In this document: positions 36,055 to 45,300 of the stretch, piece after piece | How positions within the stretch are numbered: position 1 is the stretch's first letter | How the letters are laid out: each line of letters begins with the position of its first letter | Origin: Acinetobacter sp. A47 | Lineage (GTDB): Bacteria > Pseudomonadota > Gammaproteobacteria > Pseudomonadales > Moraxellaceae | Length of the DNA: 64,000 nt | Assembly (NCBI RefSeq): GCF_000805455.1 | Contig: NZ_JSUS01000071.1 | Coordinates: 248,001-312,000 of the forward strand | Direction of reading: 5' to 3' | The notes under the pieces: generated by a model | What the model saw: only the letters and a program-made list of their open reading frames with translations | The model's database searches: none | What the model was told of the DNA's origin: nothing | Position numbers and translations under genes: made by a program

Positions 36055-37035
36055 TCAACGGCGACAGCCCAGATATTTAGGGTCATCCTGGCAACGCAGC
36101 CGGTTGATCAGCTCAACAAAATACGCATCATAATATCCGGTATCGACATAACGTTTGCTGATCTTGACCACCATTGCATCATAGCCCTGCTTCTCGTAGC
36201 TTGAGATATCTGCCCAATAATAAGCAGGTAAATGGTTTTCCCACTGAATGGCCTGCGCAGCCAGACTATTGCTATTTTTGACAAACCATGACCGCACCTG
36301 ATGGCCAAAACCCGCAGGATAAGCTTGCGGCCGGATCACAAGATTCATCGCAAAGTAAGCGACAGGAAAATTCACCACCTGGGTCGCCTCACCAAATTCG
36401 GTTTTCAGGTTATAAGGCAGTATCCCATAAGCCGGCGCAGCCAGAATATCGATTTTTTTACGCTTAAACAAATCAATGGCATTGGAAAAATCGACATATA
36501 CCGGTTTAGCTCCCACACTCTGTACCAGAGCCAGCTGTGGCGGGTTATCTGCCAGAATCCCGATCGTTTTATTGCGTAATTGCGACACCTTATTGATCAG
36601 CTGGGTGTTCATGGTCATATAAGCCGTACCAATCGGGATCATGCCGATGACTTCATAATCCGCAGCAATCATGCGCTTTTCGACATTGGAATGATTCAGC
36701 AGTTGCAGGAATGCACGTGCTACACGGTTATTCGGAATGAGGCCAATACCGCCTGTAGTTCCCATAAAATGATTATAACGATGCGTATTAAAGTTTGAAG
36801 CCACCAGACCGGAACACTGGTTTCGCTCAAAAGACTGAATGGCATCCTTTTCATTTTTATAGGTTTTAAGCTTCAACTCAACCTGGTTTTGCAATGCATA
36901 GGACCGTATATCCTGTAAACGGCGGCTAATATCACCCTGTGTACTTAACGGATCAAATACACACCATGACTGCTCGTCGGCCCAACTCGCCGTGGCGATC
37001 AATGCAAGCAGGCTCATCCAGATTATTTTTCTCAT
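36055..37035 (-). CDS. AdeT1/2-like putative periplasmic solute-binding protein
   Basis: A 326-residue exported protein: signal peptide MRKIIWMSLLALIATASWA, then a periplasmic binding fold. It shares with AdeT1/AdeT2 of Acinetobacter the start CVFDPL..GD, the block NQCSGLVASNFNTHRYNHFMGT, the block ADYEVIGMIPIGTAYMTMN and a C-terminal YYDAYFVELINRLRCQ. AdeT was first annotated as an RND efflux component, but the fold resembles a TRAP-type solute-binding protein. No permease is adjacent; a TRAP permease sits at the left edge of the window. Ligand unknown. Flanking genes on both sides are unrelated. Confidence 0.75.
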   Translation of the reverse strand: MRKIIWMSLLALIATASWADEQSWCVFDPLSTQGDISRRLQDIRSYALQNQVELKLKTYKNEKDAIQSFERNQCSGLVASNFNTHRYNHFMGTTGGIGLIPNNRVARAFLQLLNHSNVEKRMIAADYEVIGMIPIGTAYMTMNTQLINKVSQLRNKTIGILADNPPQLALVQSVGAKPVYVDFSNAIDLFKRKKIDILAAPAYGILPYNLKTEFGEATQVVNFPVAYFAMNLVIRPQAYPAGFGHQVRSWFVKNSNSLAAQAIQWENHLPAYYWADISSYEKQGYDAMVVKISKRYVDTGYYDAYFVELINRLRCQDDPKYLGCRR

Positions 37036-37158
37036 GTCTCACCTTCTATGCTTCTCAGCAAACGCTGGTTCCATTCAGGCAGTTCCTTTAAGGAATCTCA
37101 TCATCGGCAAGGTTTATCACCTTGCTACTTTTTAAATCATCTTGACAGTGTAAAGTAA

Positions 37159-37977
37159 TTATTCTGCATTACTATGGACAGATAAGGCTGCAGCGTAGTC
37201 ATTAAAGCAAATCCGGTGCTCAATACTAAAACCGGTTTCAACCAGCCGCGTGGCATAAATTTGCTTGCCGGTCTGCTGTTTCGAGACCAATTGCAAAGCC
37301 GGTATCTGTAGTTGCCGCTGAAACCATAACAAGATTTCATGCATGGGCAACGGCCTGTTGTTGGTCACGATATAGCTCGTCTCAACTTTAGCCAGACTCA
37401 TCAATAAAGCCAAAAAACCGGCCAGATCGTCGATATGAATCCGGTTGCTATAATGTATGGCCGGATAAGTCCGGGTTTGCTCAGCCAGACTTTTGAGCCG
37501 GGCAATGGAAGTGCCATAGATGCCTGCAGGACGGACAATAATACTTTCTTGCGGATAATACTGTTGCCACAACAACTCCATGCGACGCAGCAGATGGCCT
37601 TGCGGGTCAGCAGGCCGGATCTCGCTCTCGTCATCAATGCGTTGTCCTGCATTTTCTCCATAGATCCGGGTGGAAGATACCACAATGATACGTTGCACAG
37701 GATGGGGCTTTAGCGCCTGAACAATGGGCCCGATGCTATCGACATAGGTGTGCTGATAAGCCTCAACCCCACTTTCAGAAGGTGCCAGAATGATATACAC
37801 CACATCCACAGGTGCCAGCCCGGTCAAATCAAGTTGATGAATGTCCTGAATATAATGGGTCGCGTAACAATCTGTTTTTGCACTGCGACTTATTGTGCTA
37901 ATGTGGTGACCTTGCTCAAATAAGTGTTTAGCGACACGCTGAGATGTTTTACCATAACCAATAAATAAAATATGCAT
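37159..37977 (-). CDS. NAD(P)-dependent extended SDR/epimerase-like protein (YeeZ-like)
   Basis: Rossmann-fold protein of 272 residues resembling E. coli YeeZ, an atypical extended short-chain dehydrogenase. MHILFIGYGKTSQRVAKHL at the N-terminus carries the dinucleotide motif; VVSSTRIYGE provides the catalytic-type Ser and Tyr, but the lysine three to four residues later is not evident, so oxidoreductase activity is uncertain. RPAGIYG and SNRIHIDDLAG follow the NDP-sugar epimerase pattern. ATG 37977 is chosen over 37983 as it begins directly at the fold. It is divergent from recG with an 18-nt gap. Confidence 0.75.
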   Translation of the reverse strand: MHILFIGYGKTSQRVAKHLFEQGHHISTISRSAKTDCYATHYIQDIHQLDLTGLAPVDVVYIILAPSESGVEAYQHTYVDSIGPIVQALKPHPVQRIIVVSSTRIYGENAGQRIDDESEIRPADPQGHLLRRMELLWQQYYPQESIIVRPAGIYGTSIARLKSLAEQTRTYPAIHYSNRIHIDDLAGFLALLMSLAKVETSYIVTNNRPLPMHEILLWFQRQLQIPALQLVSKQQTGKQIYATRLVETGFSIEHRICFNDYAAALSVHSNAE

Positions 37978-37995
37978 ACACACCCTTGACCAGAG

Positions 37996-40041
37996 ATGAC
38001 ATCAGTTCAGCAATTACAAGGCGTTGGTGCTGCCGCAGCGACCCTTTTAGAAAAGCTTCATATTTTTAGCACGGATGACCTGTTGTTTCATCTTCCCCGT
38101 GACTATGAAGATCGTAGCACTATTATTCCAATGAATCAGCTGGTCGTTGGACGAAGTTATCTGCTTGAAGGTGAAGTACGCTCTGTCGATTTCCCGCCCG
38201 GAAAAAAGAAATCCCTGGCCGCCCTGGTTCAGGATGACTTTGGCAAGGTCACCTTACGTTTCTATCATATTTACAAAGGATTAACCGACCGTATCAAGAT
38301 CGGGCAACGACTGCGTATTTTTGGTGAAGTACGTGTCGGTGCACGCGGACTGGAGTTATATCATCCTGAAATTCAGGTGATCCAGCAACATAGCCCTCTG
38401 CCTAAAACCCAGCTCACCGCCATCTATCCCAGTACCGAAGGCCTGACACAGCCCAAACTGCGTGAATATGTGCGGCAGGCATTAAAACATCATAGTGATG
38501 ACTTGCCTGAACTCTTACCGGGCAAATACAGCAATGGCTATGAACTGAAACAGGCCTTGCATTACATCCATGAGCCGCCAATTGATGCCAATATGCTGCA
38601 GCTTAATCAAGGCTCTCATCCTGCACAGCAACGGCTGATCTTTGAAGAGCTGGTGGCACATCAGATCAGCCTGTTAACACGGCGCGCCTATATCCGCCAG
38701 ATCACAGCCCCCCGTTTCAGTAGCAGCAAGGTCTTGGCCAAAAAGTTATTAGAAGGCCTGCCTTTTCAGATGACCAATGCGCAAAAACGTGTTTCCAAGG
38801 AAATCTTGCAGGACCTTAAACAGGATCAACCGATGCTACGTCTGGTTCAAGGCGATGTAGGTGCAGGTAAAACACTGGTAGCCGCTGTCGCAGCCTGTCA
38901 TGCGCTGGAAGCGGACTGGCAGGTGGCACTGATGGCACCGACCGAGATTCTGGCCGAACAGCATTATTTAAACTTTAAGCGCTGGTTTGAGCCTTTGGGC
39001 ATTCAGGTGGCCTGGCTGTCAGGCAAACAAAAAGGCAAAGCCAGAACACAGGCAGAGCAACAAATTAAGGAAGGTCATGCCCAGCTGATCGTGGGCACGC
39101 ATGCCCTGTTTCAGGATACGGTTGGTTTCTCTAAATTAGGTCTGGTGATTATTGATGAGCAGCACCGTTTCGGAGTCGATCAACGCCTCGCCTTACGAAA
39201 TAAAGGTGCAGACCAGTTCACCCCACATCAGCTGGTGATGACTGCCACCCCGATTCCACGTACTTTGGCCATGAGCGCCTATGGTGATCTGGATACCTCG
39301 ATTATTGACGAGCTTCCTCCCGGACGTACCCCGATCCAGACCGTTACCATTCCTCTGGATCGACGTGAACAGGTGTTGCAACGGATTGCCAGCAATTGTC
39401 GTGAAGGCAAACAGGCCTATTGGGTCTGCACCCTGGTCGAGCAATCTGAAACACTGGATGCACAAGCTGCAGAAGCCACCTATCAGGAGATTAAGGAGCG
39501 TTTTCCAGACATCAACATCGGGCTGGTACACGGCAAGATGAAAGCCGATGAAAAACAGGCCGTCATGCAGGCCTTTAAGGACAATCAGTCACAACTGTTG
39601 ATTGCCACCACGGTGATTGAAGTGGGGGTTGATGTTCCGAATGCTTCCATTATGGTGATTGAGAATGCTGAGCGTTTAGGCCTGTCACAGCTACATCAAT
39701 TACGTGGTCGTGTAGGGCGTGGTGCTACAGCCAGTTTCTGTGCCCTGCTCTACAAAACACCATTATCACAAAATGGACAGGAACGGCTTTCGATTTTACG
39801 GGAAAGTAATGATGGCTTTGTGATTGCAGAAAAAGATCTGGAGATTCGCGGCCCCGGTGAATTACTCGGCACCAAGCAGACCGGTGATATGGGCTTTCGT
39901 GTGGCGCGTCTGGAGCGCGATGATCACCTGCTGACCCAGGCGCATTATGTTGCAGAGCAAATCCTGAAAGACTATCCACAGCATGCGGAAGGCCTGCTCA
40001 AACGCTGGTTACCGGAAGCCCCCAGATACGCCTATGTTTAA
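37996..40041 (+). CDS. recG: ATP-dependent DNA helicase RecG
   Basis: Branch-migration helicase that remodels stalled replication forks, 681 residues (E. coli 693). The N-terminal wedge/OB domain (about 1-230) precedes Walker A GDVGAGKT (286-293) and Walker B DEQH (387-390), with helicase motifs GRVGRGA and the C-terminal EIRGPGELLGTKQTG typical of RecG. ATG 37996 is the first good start. comF overlaps its last 8 nt. Confidence 0.97.
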   Translation: MTSVQQLQGVGAAAATLLEKLHIFSTDDLLFHLPRDYEDRSTIIPMNQLVVGRSYLLEGEVRSVDFPPGKKKSLAALVQDDFGKVTLRFYHIYKGLTDRIKIGQRLRIFGEVRVGARGLELYHPEIQVIQQHSPLPKTQLTAIYPSTEGLTQPKLREYVRQALKHHSDDLPELLPGKYSNGYELKQALHYIHEPPIDANMLQLNQGSHPAQQRLIFEELVAHQISLLTRRAYIRQITAPRFSSSKVLAKKLLEGLPFQMTNAQKRVSKEILQDLKQDQPMLRLVQGDVGAGKTLVAAVAACHALEADWQVALMAPTEILAEQHYLNFKRWFEPLGIQVAWLSGKQKGKARTQAEQQIKEGHAQLIVGTHALFQDTVGFSKLGLVIIDEQHRFGVDQRLALRNKGADQFTPHQLVMTATPIPRTLAMSAYGDLDTSIIDELPPGRTPIQTVTIPLDRREQVLQRIASNCREGKQAYWVCTLVEQSETLDAQAAEATYQEIKERFPDINIGLVHGKMKADEKQAVMQAFKDNQSQLLIATTVIEVGVDVPNASIMVIENAERLGLSQLHQLRGRVGRGATASFCALLYKTPLSQNGQERLSILRESNDGFVIAEKDLEIRGPGELLGTKQTGDMGFRVARLERDDHLLTQAHYVAEQILKDYPQHAEGLLKRWLPEAPRYAYV

Positions 40042-40717
40042 ATTACTGGGCAGATCAGCACAGCAGCTGTTTGACTATTTTACCCCGTGCAGCCTGTGTG
40101 ATATTGGCATGAAACGGCACTTTGGTGTCTGCCAAAGCTGCTGGCAACAGTTGCCCTGGTTAAAACAGTCGGTTGAGCGCAATCAGCAACAGATATTTGT
40201 GGCCTGCCATTATCAATATCCTGTTGACCGTATCATTCAGCAGTTCAAATACCAGCAGAAACTGCATCATCAACGCTTGTTGAATGGCTTGTTATTACAA
40301 CTCAGGCTCCCGAAAGTTCATGCCATTGTGCCCATGCCCATTTCAACAGACCGTCTGGTTGAACGCGGTTTTAACCAGAGCCTGTTATTGGCACAAGCCT
40401 TGGGTAAACACTTAAATATTCCTGTCTGGCAACCGGTACAACGTTTGGCCCAGCATTCGCAAAAGGGCTTGTCCCGACTGGAACGGCTGGAACATATTGA
40501 ACAGCAGTTTATTGCAGCCCCGCCCGACCCGATTCGTTATCGCCGGGTTCTGATTGTTGATGATGTGGTCACTACAGGCAGTTCGATTACGGCGTTATCG
40601 CATGTGCTGCAACAACTGGGCTGCCAGCAGGTCTATAGCCTGTGTCTGGCAGCTGCTCAGCTTCAAAAGGTTAATTCAAGGCATGCTGCTGACACCACGG
40701 AATCACCACTTCTTTAG
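40034..40717 (+). CDS. comF: ComF family phosphoribosyltransferase-like protein
   Basis: A 227-residue ComF/GntX-type protein. N-terminal Cys pairs (CSLCDIGM ... CQSCW) suggest a zinc ribbon, and the C-terminal type I PRTase domain has the PRPP loop VLIVDDVVTTGSSI. Homologues are needed for DNA uptake in competent bacteria, Acinetobacter being naturally transformable; the biochemical role is unclear. I place the start at ATG 40034 (MFKLLGRSAQQLF), overlapping recG by 8 nt; the longer reading from 39983 lies inside recG. Its 3' end overlaps the convergent Nudix gene by 47 nt. Confidence 0.85.
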   Translation: MFKLLGRSAQQLFDYFTPCSLCDIGMKRHFGVCQSCWQQLPWLKQSVERNQQQIFVACHYQYPVDRIIQQFKYQQKLHHQRLLNGLLLQLRLPKVHAIVPMPISTDRLVERGFNQSLLLAQALGKHLNIPVWQPVQRLAQHSQKGLSRLERLEHIEQQFIAAPPDPIRYRRVLIVDDVVTTGSSITALSHVLQQLGCQQVYSLCLAAAQLQKVNSRHAADTTESPLL

Positions 40718-41072
40718 TTAACGGTGCCAGCACCGTCGACTGGTCATCCAGATCAATCCATTTCATCTCGGCAATCTCAGCTGCAATCTGTGGCCTCTGT
40801 TTTAACTCGACCGCATATACATAGCTGACCAGCACATGGTCAGGTTCGTTCGCTGCCGCTGTTTTAAACTCTCCCACAAACTCGCGAAGCTCACACTCAC
40901 ACCCGATCTCCTCCAGAATTTCACGTTGAATGGCGATCTCGGGTGCCTCACCTGCTTCAAGCTTGCCTCCAACCTGCATAAAGGCTTGCGTATTTTGTTT
41001 GCGCACCAGCAGCAACTGGTTTTGCGCATTCAGGATAATGGCCGCAGCAACGGTAATGGTTTTCAAACTCAT
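40671..41072 (-). CDS. Nudix hydrolase
   Basis: A 133-residue Nudix-fold pyrophosphohydrolase. The Nudix box is intact: G36, E42, R50-E51, E54-E55, G57 (GKLEAGE ... REILEEIG). It resembles MutT-like ADP-ribose or NTP hydrolases; the substrate is unknown. The start at ATG 41072 (MSLKTITVAAAIIL) is at the fold boundary and lies four bases after the LOG-family stop (41077), indicating translational coupling. The upstream in-frame ATG at 41171 lies inside the LOG gene. Confidence 0.9.
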   Translation of the reverse strand: MSLKTITVAAAIILNAQNQLLLVRKQNTQAFMQVGGKLEAGEAPEIAIQREILEEIGCECELREFVGEFKTAAANEPDHVLVSYVYAVELKQRPQIAAEIAEMKWIDLDDQSTVLAPLTKEVVIPWCQQHALN

Positions 41073-41076
41073 CTCC

Positions 41077-41670
41077 TCAGGCTTGTATCTCGTTGCTGGA
41101 GGTCCATTTCGGAACCACGGGCTGATAGGCCGAAAATGCAGCCAGTATTGCCTCCATATCTTGCGAGACAATCAGCTTTTCAACAAAACGGGCCTGAGTA
41201 AAGCCACGCCCTACAGAGCCTTGCAGCATTTTGATCAGGTCATCATAAAAACCGTCGACATTCAGAAAGCCGCACGGTTTCTGGTGAATGCCCAGCTGGC
41301 TCCAAGTCCACTGTTCAAAAATTTCTTCCAGCGTTCCAGCACCACCCGGCAATGCCACAAAAGCATCGGATAATTCGGCCATTTTGGTTTTACGCTCATG
41401 CATATTGTTCACCATATGCAACTCGGTCAGACCGGTATGGGCCAGCTCGCGATCAGCCAATGCATGAGGAATGACCCCGATCACCCGGCCACCGGCCTGT
41501 AATGCGCTGTCCGCAACCACTCCCATTAAACCAGAGCGGCCACCACCATAGACCAGCGTTTTGCCCTGTGCGGCAATGGTCTGCCCGGTCAATTGCGCCA
41601 TTTGCTTGTAAACGGGATCATTCCCGAGAGAGGAACCACAGAAAACACATATAGAATTCATACAATTCAA
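41077..41670 (-). CDS. LOG family nucleotide 5'-monophosphate phosphoribohydrolase
   Basis: A 197-residue LOG (Lonely guy) family protein that hydrolyses nucleoside 5'-monophosphates (cytokinin ribotides in plants) to base and ribose phosphate; the bacterial role is often nucleotide salvage. Motifs GGGRSGLMG (42-50) and PGGAGTLEE (108-116), including the catalytic Glu, are complete. It forms a two-gene operon with the Nudix hydrolase downstream, compatible with a nucleotide-sanitation unit. An ATG three codons in (MNSICVFCG) is an alternative start. Confidence 0.9.
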   Translation of the reverse strand: MNCMNSICVFCGSSLGNDPVYKQMAQLTGQTIAAQGKTLVYGGGRSGLMGVVADSALQAGGRVIGVIPHALADRELAHTGLTELHMVNNMHERKTKMAELSDAFVALPGGAGTLEEIFEQWTWSQLGIHQKPCGFLNVDGFYDDLIKMLQGSVGRGFTQARFVEKLIVSQDMEAILAAFSAYQPVVPKWTSSNEIQA

Positions 41671-41833
41671 ACCGTTTTATCTAACTGTCATGCTGATAAA
41701 GTAGACTATGTAACAAGATTTTTAAAAAAATAACGTTTAGGCAAGTGTTTTTCGCTTCATCCTTGTCTAAAATACACGCTGCTTTTCGGTAAAAGCCCGA
41801 AAATTTCACATCGACTGCGCAAGGAAAAAAGAC

Positions 41834-42850
41834 ATGCTTGAAGCCTTTTATGCCACTGAGCGCGGTAGTCTAGAAGATGCAACAATCAACGGTAGTTTTG
41901 ACCTTCATTCCGAACTGGTCTGGATCGATCTTATTGCCCCATCCCAAGAAGAACAACAATGGATACTGGATGCCTATAAGCGAAACCTGCCAACCTTAAA
42001 GTCACTTGAAGATATTTCCTCATCAGCGCGATTCTACCGTGATGATGACGGAATTTTGCATATCAGTACCTATTTTTTAACAAAGAATAAAAATTTTCAA
42101 TCTGATCGCGAACAAGAAGATCTCGAGAATACGCTCGCAGCTACCGTACATACCGTCGCTTTTTTACTCGACAAAAAACAGCTGATTACGTTACGGGGCG
42201 AGAAGCTGGTTGCGTTCCGGGCCTTCCGGGCACGGGCTAGACGCAATGACTATACCATCGACTACAAAGACCCGGTATGGATTCTATTGGGACTGCTCGA
42301 ATCCAAACTGGATGAACTTTCAGACATTCTGGAAGATACGCACAAATACCTGGAAGAATATTCAGCCGAGGTATTAAACGATCATCACCGTGAACAGATC
42401 CTTGATCTGGATGACATGATCACCCGGCTGGCGCATCAGGAAGACATGCTAGGAAAAGCCCAGCTGTGTCTGACAGACCTGCGCCGTGTCTTGTCTTTCC
42501 TGTCACGTCCACGTGCACTGGGCAGCCATATTTATGATGCAGACATCCGGGAAATGAGTGAAGATGTACGTTCCCTGCTTGAACACAACACCTTCCTGTT
42601 TCAAAAGCTGAAGTTCTTGCTGGATATTACCACCGGTTTTGCCAATACCGAAATGAATGAAACCTTCAAGCGCTTCTCGATTCTTCCAAGCATGCTTGCA
42701 CCGCCAATGCTGGTGGCCAGTATCTACGGCATGAACACCGAAGTGCTGCCTTTTTCACACGGCAGTACCAGTTTCTGGATTGTGATTTCCCTAGTCCTCA
42801 CCTTCCTGATTGGTCCGACAATTTATTTCCGCTGGAAAAAATGGATTTAA
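41834..42850 (+). CDS. corA: CorA-family magnesium/cobalt transporter
   Basis: CorA-type divalent-cation channel of 338 residues. A long cytoplasmic funnel domain (1 to about 265) ends in two C-terminal membrane helices; the selectivity signature GMN is at 299-301 (YGMN), followed by the loop TEVLPFSHG. The C-terminal basic KKW end is typical of the CorA family. Start ATG 41834 follows AAGGAAAA. The 3' side has a bidirectional terminator. Mg2+ versus other metal preference is not decidable from sequence. Confidence 0.9.
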   Translation: MLEAFYATERGSLEDATINGSFDLHSELVWIDLIAPSQEEQQWILDAYKRNLPTLKSLEDISSSARFYRDDDGILHISTYFLTKNKNFQSDREQEDLENTLAATVHTVAFLLDKKQLITLRGEKLVAFRAFRARARRNDYTIDYKDPVWILLGLLESKLDELSDILEDTHKYLEEYSAEVLNDHHREQILDLDDMITRLAHQEDMLGKAQLCLTDLRRVLSFLSRPRALGSHIYDADIREMSEDVRSLLEHNTFLFQKLKFLLDITTGFANTEMNETFKRFSILPSMLAPPMLVASIYGMNTEVLPFSHGSTSFWIVISLVLTFLIGPTIYFRWKKWI

Positions 42851-42852
42851 TA

Positions 42853-42878
42853 AAAAAGCACCTTACGGTGCTTTTTTT
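42853..42878. terminator. Bidirectional terminator between corA and mlaB
   Basis: AAAAAAGCACC / GGTGCTTTTTT stem with 4-nt loop. Ends corA on the plus strand and the mla operon on the minus strand. Confidence 0.92.
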
Positions 42879-42895
42879 ATCTCTACACGATTAAC

Positions 42896-43183
42896 TCAGA
42901 TCAGTGTCAGGTCATCTTGTAAATGACAGGCCTGAATGATTTTCAGCATTTTTTCAGACACATTCTTAAAATGCAGGCCCCTGTTCTGTGGTGTTTGACG
43001 CAACCACTGCACCAGTACCGCCAGAGACAAGGTATTTCCCTGCTCAAGCTGTCCCAGATCTACAACCAGAGGAAAGTCCTTATGTTGCCGGATATGTTTT
43101 AGGCCAGCCTGATAGATCTGCTCTGCATTTGCAAAATCAATCGTTTTTGAAACGATCAGTTGCTGATCAATATACTGAATCAC
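42896..43183 (-). CDS. mlaB: STAS-domain protein MlaB
   Basis: Small cytoplasmic STAS-domain subunit of 95 residues that binds MlaF and supports assembly and ATPase activity of the MlaFEDB complex. Seen: a STAS fold pattern with LVVDLGQLEQGNTLSLAVLVQWLRQ, where the conserved Asp and the short DLxxxxxxxTL core match. It is the last gene of the mla operon, 11 nt after mlaC. Sequence is divergent, so assignment leans on its position. Confidence 0.85.
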   Translation of the reverse strand: MIQYIDQQLIVSKTIDFANAEQIYQAGLKHIRQHKDFPLVVDLGQLEQGNTLSLAVLVQWLRQTPQNRGLHFKNVSEKMLKIIQACHLQDDLTLI

Positions 43184-43194
43184 CCGTCACCTAC

Positions 43195-43827
43195 TTATTT
43201 CTTGCTAACTGCTGCATCGGCATCAGGTTTAAAGGTCGCGATGGCCTTATTGATATCACCGCCATTGCGCTGAACGGTTGCCGCAAACTGGTTACGGAAC
43301 TGCAAGCCAAGGTCAATGCCCGATACGTTGATGTTACGCACTTTCCACTGGTCGCCCTTGTCGGTTAACTGGAACGACACCGGAATTTTCTCACCATTGT
43401 GCAAGAAGTCCAGAGTCACCACCGGCGTCTTGCTGTTGGTCGACTTAAACGGACGCATGGTATAGCTTTCATTGGTATATTTTGCAAAAGCACCACCATA
43501 GTTCTCGATAATCACTTCACGGAAGTTTTTCTCAAACTGGGCACGTTGTGCAGCATTGGTATACTGGTTGTTGGCATAAGTCCCCAGGACGATACGTGTA
43601 AATGCCTGTGAATCGACATACGGGTCAAGATTCTGACGGATAATGGTACGTACCAGAGCCGGGTTATTCTGTAATTTCGGTTTTTCTGCCTTCAAACGTG
43701 TAATCAAGCCATCAGCCACACGTTTCACAAAATCAGGCGGGGTTTCTGTTGGTGCTGCAAATGCCGCACTTGCAAGCATTGTCGATAATACGCTTGCGGT
43801 TAGCGTTTGTTTCAATAATGTATTCAC
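43195..43827 (-). CDS. mlaC: Periplasmic phospholipid-binding protein MlaC
   Basis: Soluble periplasmic shuttle of 210 residues that carries a phospholipid between the MlaA outer-membrane complex and MlaFEDB. Signal peptide MNTLLKQTLTASVLSTMLASAAFA is followed by the Ttg2D/MlaC domain (NYGGAFAKYTNESYTMRP and VSGIDLGLQFRNQFAATVQRNGG). It is 19 nt after mlaD and 11 nt before mlaB. Confidence 0.93.
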   Translation of the reverse strand: MNTLLKQTLTASVLSTMLASAAFAAPTETPPDFVKRVADGLITRLKAEKPKLQNNPALVRTIIRQNLDPYVDSQAFTRIVLGTYANNQYTNAAQRAQFEKNFREVIIENYGGAFAKYTNESYTMRPFKSTNSKTPVVTLDFLHNGEKIPVSFQLTDKGDQWKVRNINVSGIDLGLQFRNQFAATVQRNGGDINKAIATFKPDADAAVSKK

Positions 43828-43846
43828 TTCAATCTCCTAACCTGAA

Positions 43847-44521
43847 TTACTCAACAAAAGAAGGTTCTGCTTCAGCAGCAGGCTGCGAAGCCGGATTATC
43901 CGGGGTTGTTGAGCTTGATGTGGCTTTACCAGCACCACCAGTAATAAATTTACTGATCAAATCTTCTAAATCCATTGTACCTTGGGTATTTGAAACCACG
44001 TCACCCCGTTTTAAGTAGTTCACACCACCTCCCGGGACAACTTTCAAATATTTCTCACCCAACAGGCCATTGGTTGCTACCATTATATAAGCATCTTCAT
44101 CCAGCGTGGTGATGGAGGACATGTTACTGATAAGTTGCTGTTCCATTTCTTTTTGTTTCGCAGCATTGGCCTGTTCATAATCAGAACTGTAGTGCAACTC
44201 TTCCAGCGCATTTTTTTGCACTTCTTTCAGCTGTTCCGGATTGAAACTGGTCAGCTTGCCATCCAGATCAAATTTCACTGTTGCCAGACGTGATACCGGG
44301 TCAAGTGTAATCGACTCTACACGGCCAATCGTCACACCACTCATGGTGACTTTGGCACGTGGTTTCAAACCGTTAACGTTATCAAACTGTGCTGTCATGC
44401 TATAGCTGTCACGCAGATTAGTACCGACCAAACCGCTGACTTTCATGGCAAGAAAAAACAGAGCAACACCGAAGATAATGACAAAAATACCTACGGCCAG
44501 CTCACTAGTACGTGATTTCAT
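43847..44521 (-). CDS. mlaD: MCE-domain lipid carrier protein MlaD
   Basis: Inner-membrane anchored MCE protein of 224 residues forming a hexameric ring for phospholipid passage. N-terminal helix (about 8-28) then the MCE domain with FDNVNGLKPRAKVTMSGVTIG at about 46-66. The C-terminal tail (SSSTTPDNPASQPAAEAEPSFVE) is low complexity. Its start shares one base with the mlaE stop. In Acinetobacter the Mla pathway supports outer-membrane lipid asymmetry. Confidence 0.93.
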   Translation of the reverse strand: MKSRTSELAVGIFVIIFGVALFFLAMKVSGLVGTNLRDSYSMTAQFDNVNGLKPRAKVTMSGVTIGRVESITLDPVSRLATVKFDLDGKLTSFNPEQLKEVQKNALEELHYSSDYEQANAAKQKEMEQQLISNMSSITTLDEDAYIMVATNGLLGEKYLKVVPGGGVNYLKRGDVVSNTQGTMDLEDLISKFITGGAGKATSSSTTPDNPASQPAAEAEPSFVE

Positions 44522-45300
44522 TAAATCCCTCCGAACATGACCGCAGTCAACACGAAATCAAAACCTAATACACAAAGTGAAGAATATACGACCGTTCTGG
44601 TCATCGAAGTCGCGATACCTTCCGGCGTTGGTTCACAGGCATAGCCCTGATATACCGCCACCCATGTACAAATCAATGCAAAGACAATGCTTTTGATAAT
44701 AGTACCGTTAAAAATGTCATGCCAGAACTGCACGCTGCTTTGCATACCGCTCCAGAATGAACCTTCATCCGCACCCAAAAAGTCAACTCCCACCAGCTTA
44801 CCGCCGATGATACCGATGGTTGCAAAAATGACCGTCAGCATCGGCAAGCTCACAATCCCGGCCCAGAGACGGGGAGCAACAATCTGGCGCAGTGGATCAA
44901 CCCCGATCATTTCCATGCTGGCCAGCTGTTCACTTTGCTTCATGGAACCAATCTCTGCGGTCAATGCCGAACCTGCCCGCCCCGCAAAGAGCAATGCAGC
45001 CACGACAGAAGCCAGCTCACGCAGCAAGGTTAACGAGATCGCGGTGCCGAGCATGGCTTCACTTCCAAAAGTGACCAGAATGCTATACATCTGCAACCCC
45101 AGCACCGCACCAATGAACAGGCCTGAAACCGCAATAATCAGCAGCGACATCACCCCGACACGGTACATCTGGTAAACAAAGCGCCGAAATCCACCTTGTG
45201 ATGGCATGGAAAATAAAACTTGCAGGAGCATCAATGCAGCAGCACCAATCCCCTTTATTCGCTCAATAACGAGTCTACCTAGCCAGGCAATCGTATTCAT
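44521..45300 (-). CDS. mlaE: ABC transporter permease MlaE
   Basis: Permease subunit of 259 residues with about five to six membrane helices. The conserved LLRELASVVAALLFAGRAGSA and QSEQLASMEMIGVDPLR (ABC-permease coupling region) are clear. It overlaps mlaF by 4 nt (ATGA) and mlaD by 1 nt, so the three are tightly coupled. Confidence 0.95.
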   Translation of the reverse strand: MNTIAWLGRLVIERIKGIGAAALMLLQVLFSMPSQGGFRRFVYQMYRVGVMSLLIIAVSGLFIGAVLGLQMYSILVTFGSEAMLGTAISLTLLRELASVVAALLFAGRAGSALTAEIGSMKQSEQLASMEMIGVDPLRQIVAPRLWAGIVSLPMLTVIFATIGIIGGKLVGVDFLGADEGSFWSGMQSSVQFWHDIFNGTIIKSIVFALICTWVAVYQGYACEPTPEGIATSMTRTVVYSSLCVLGFDFVLTAVMFGGI

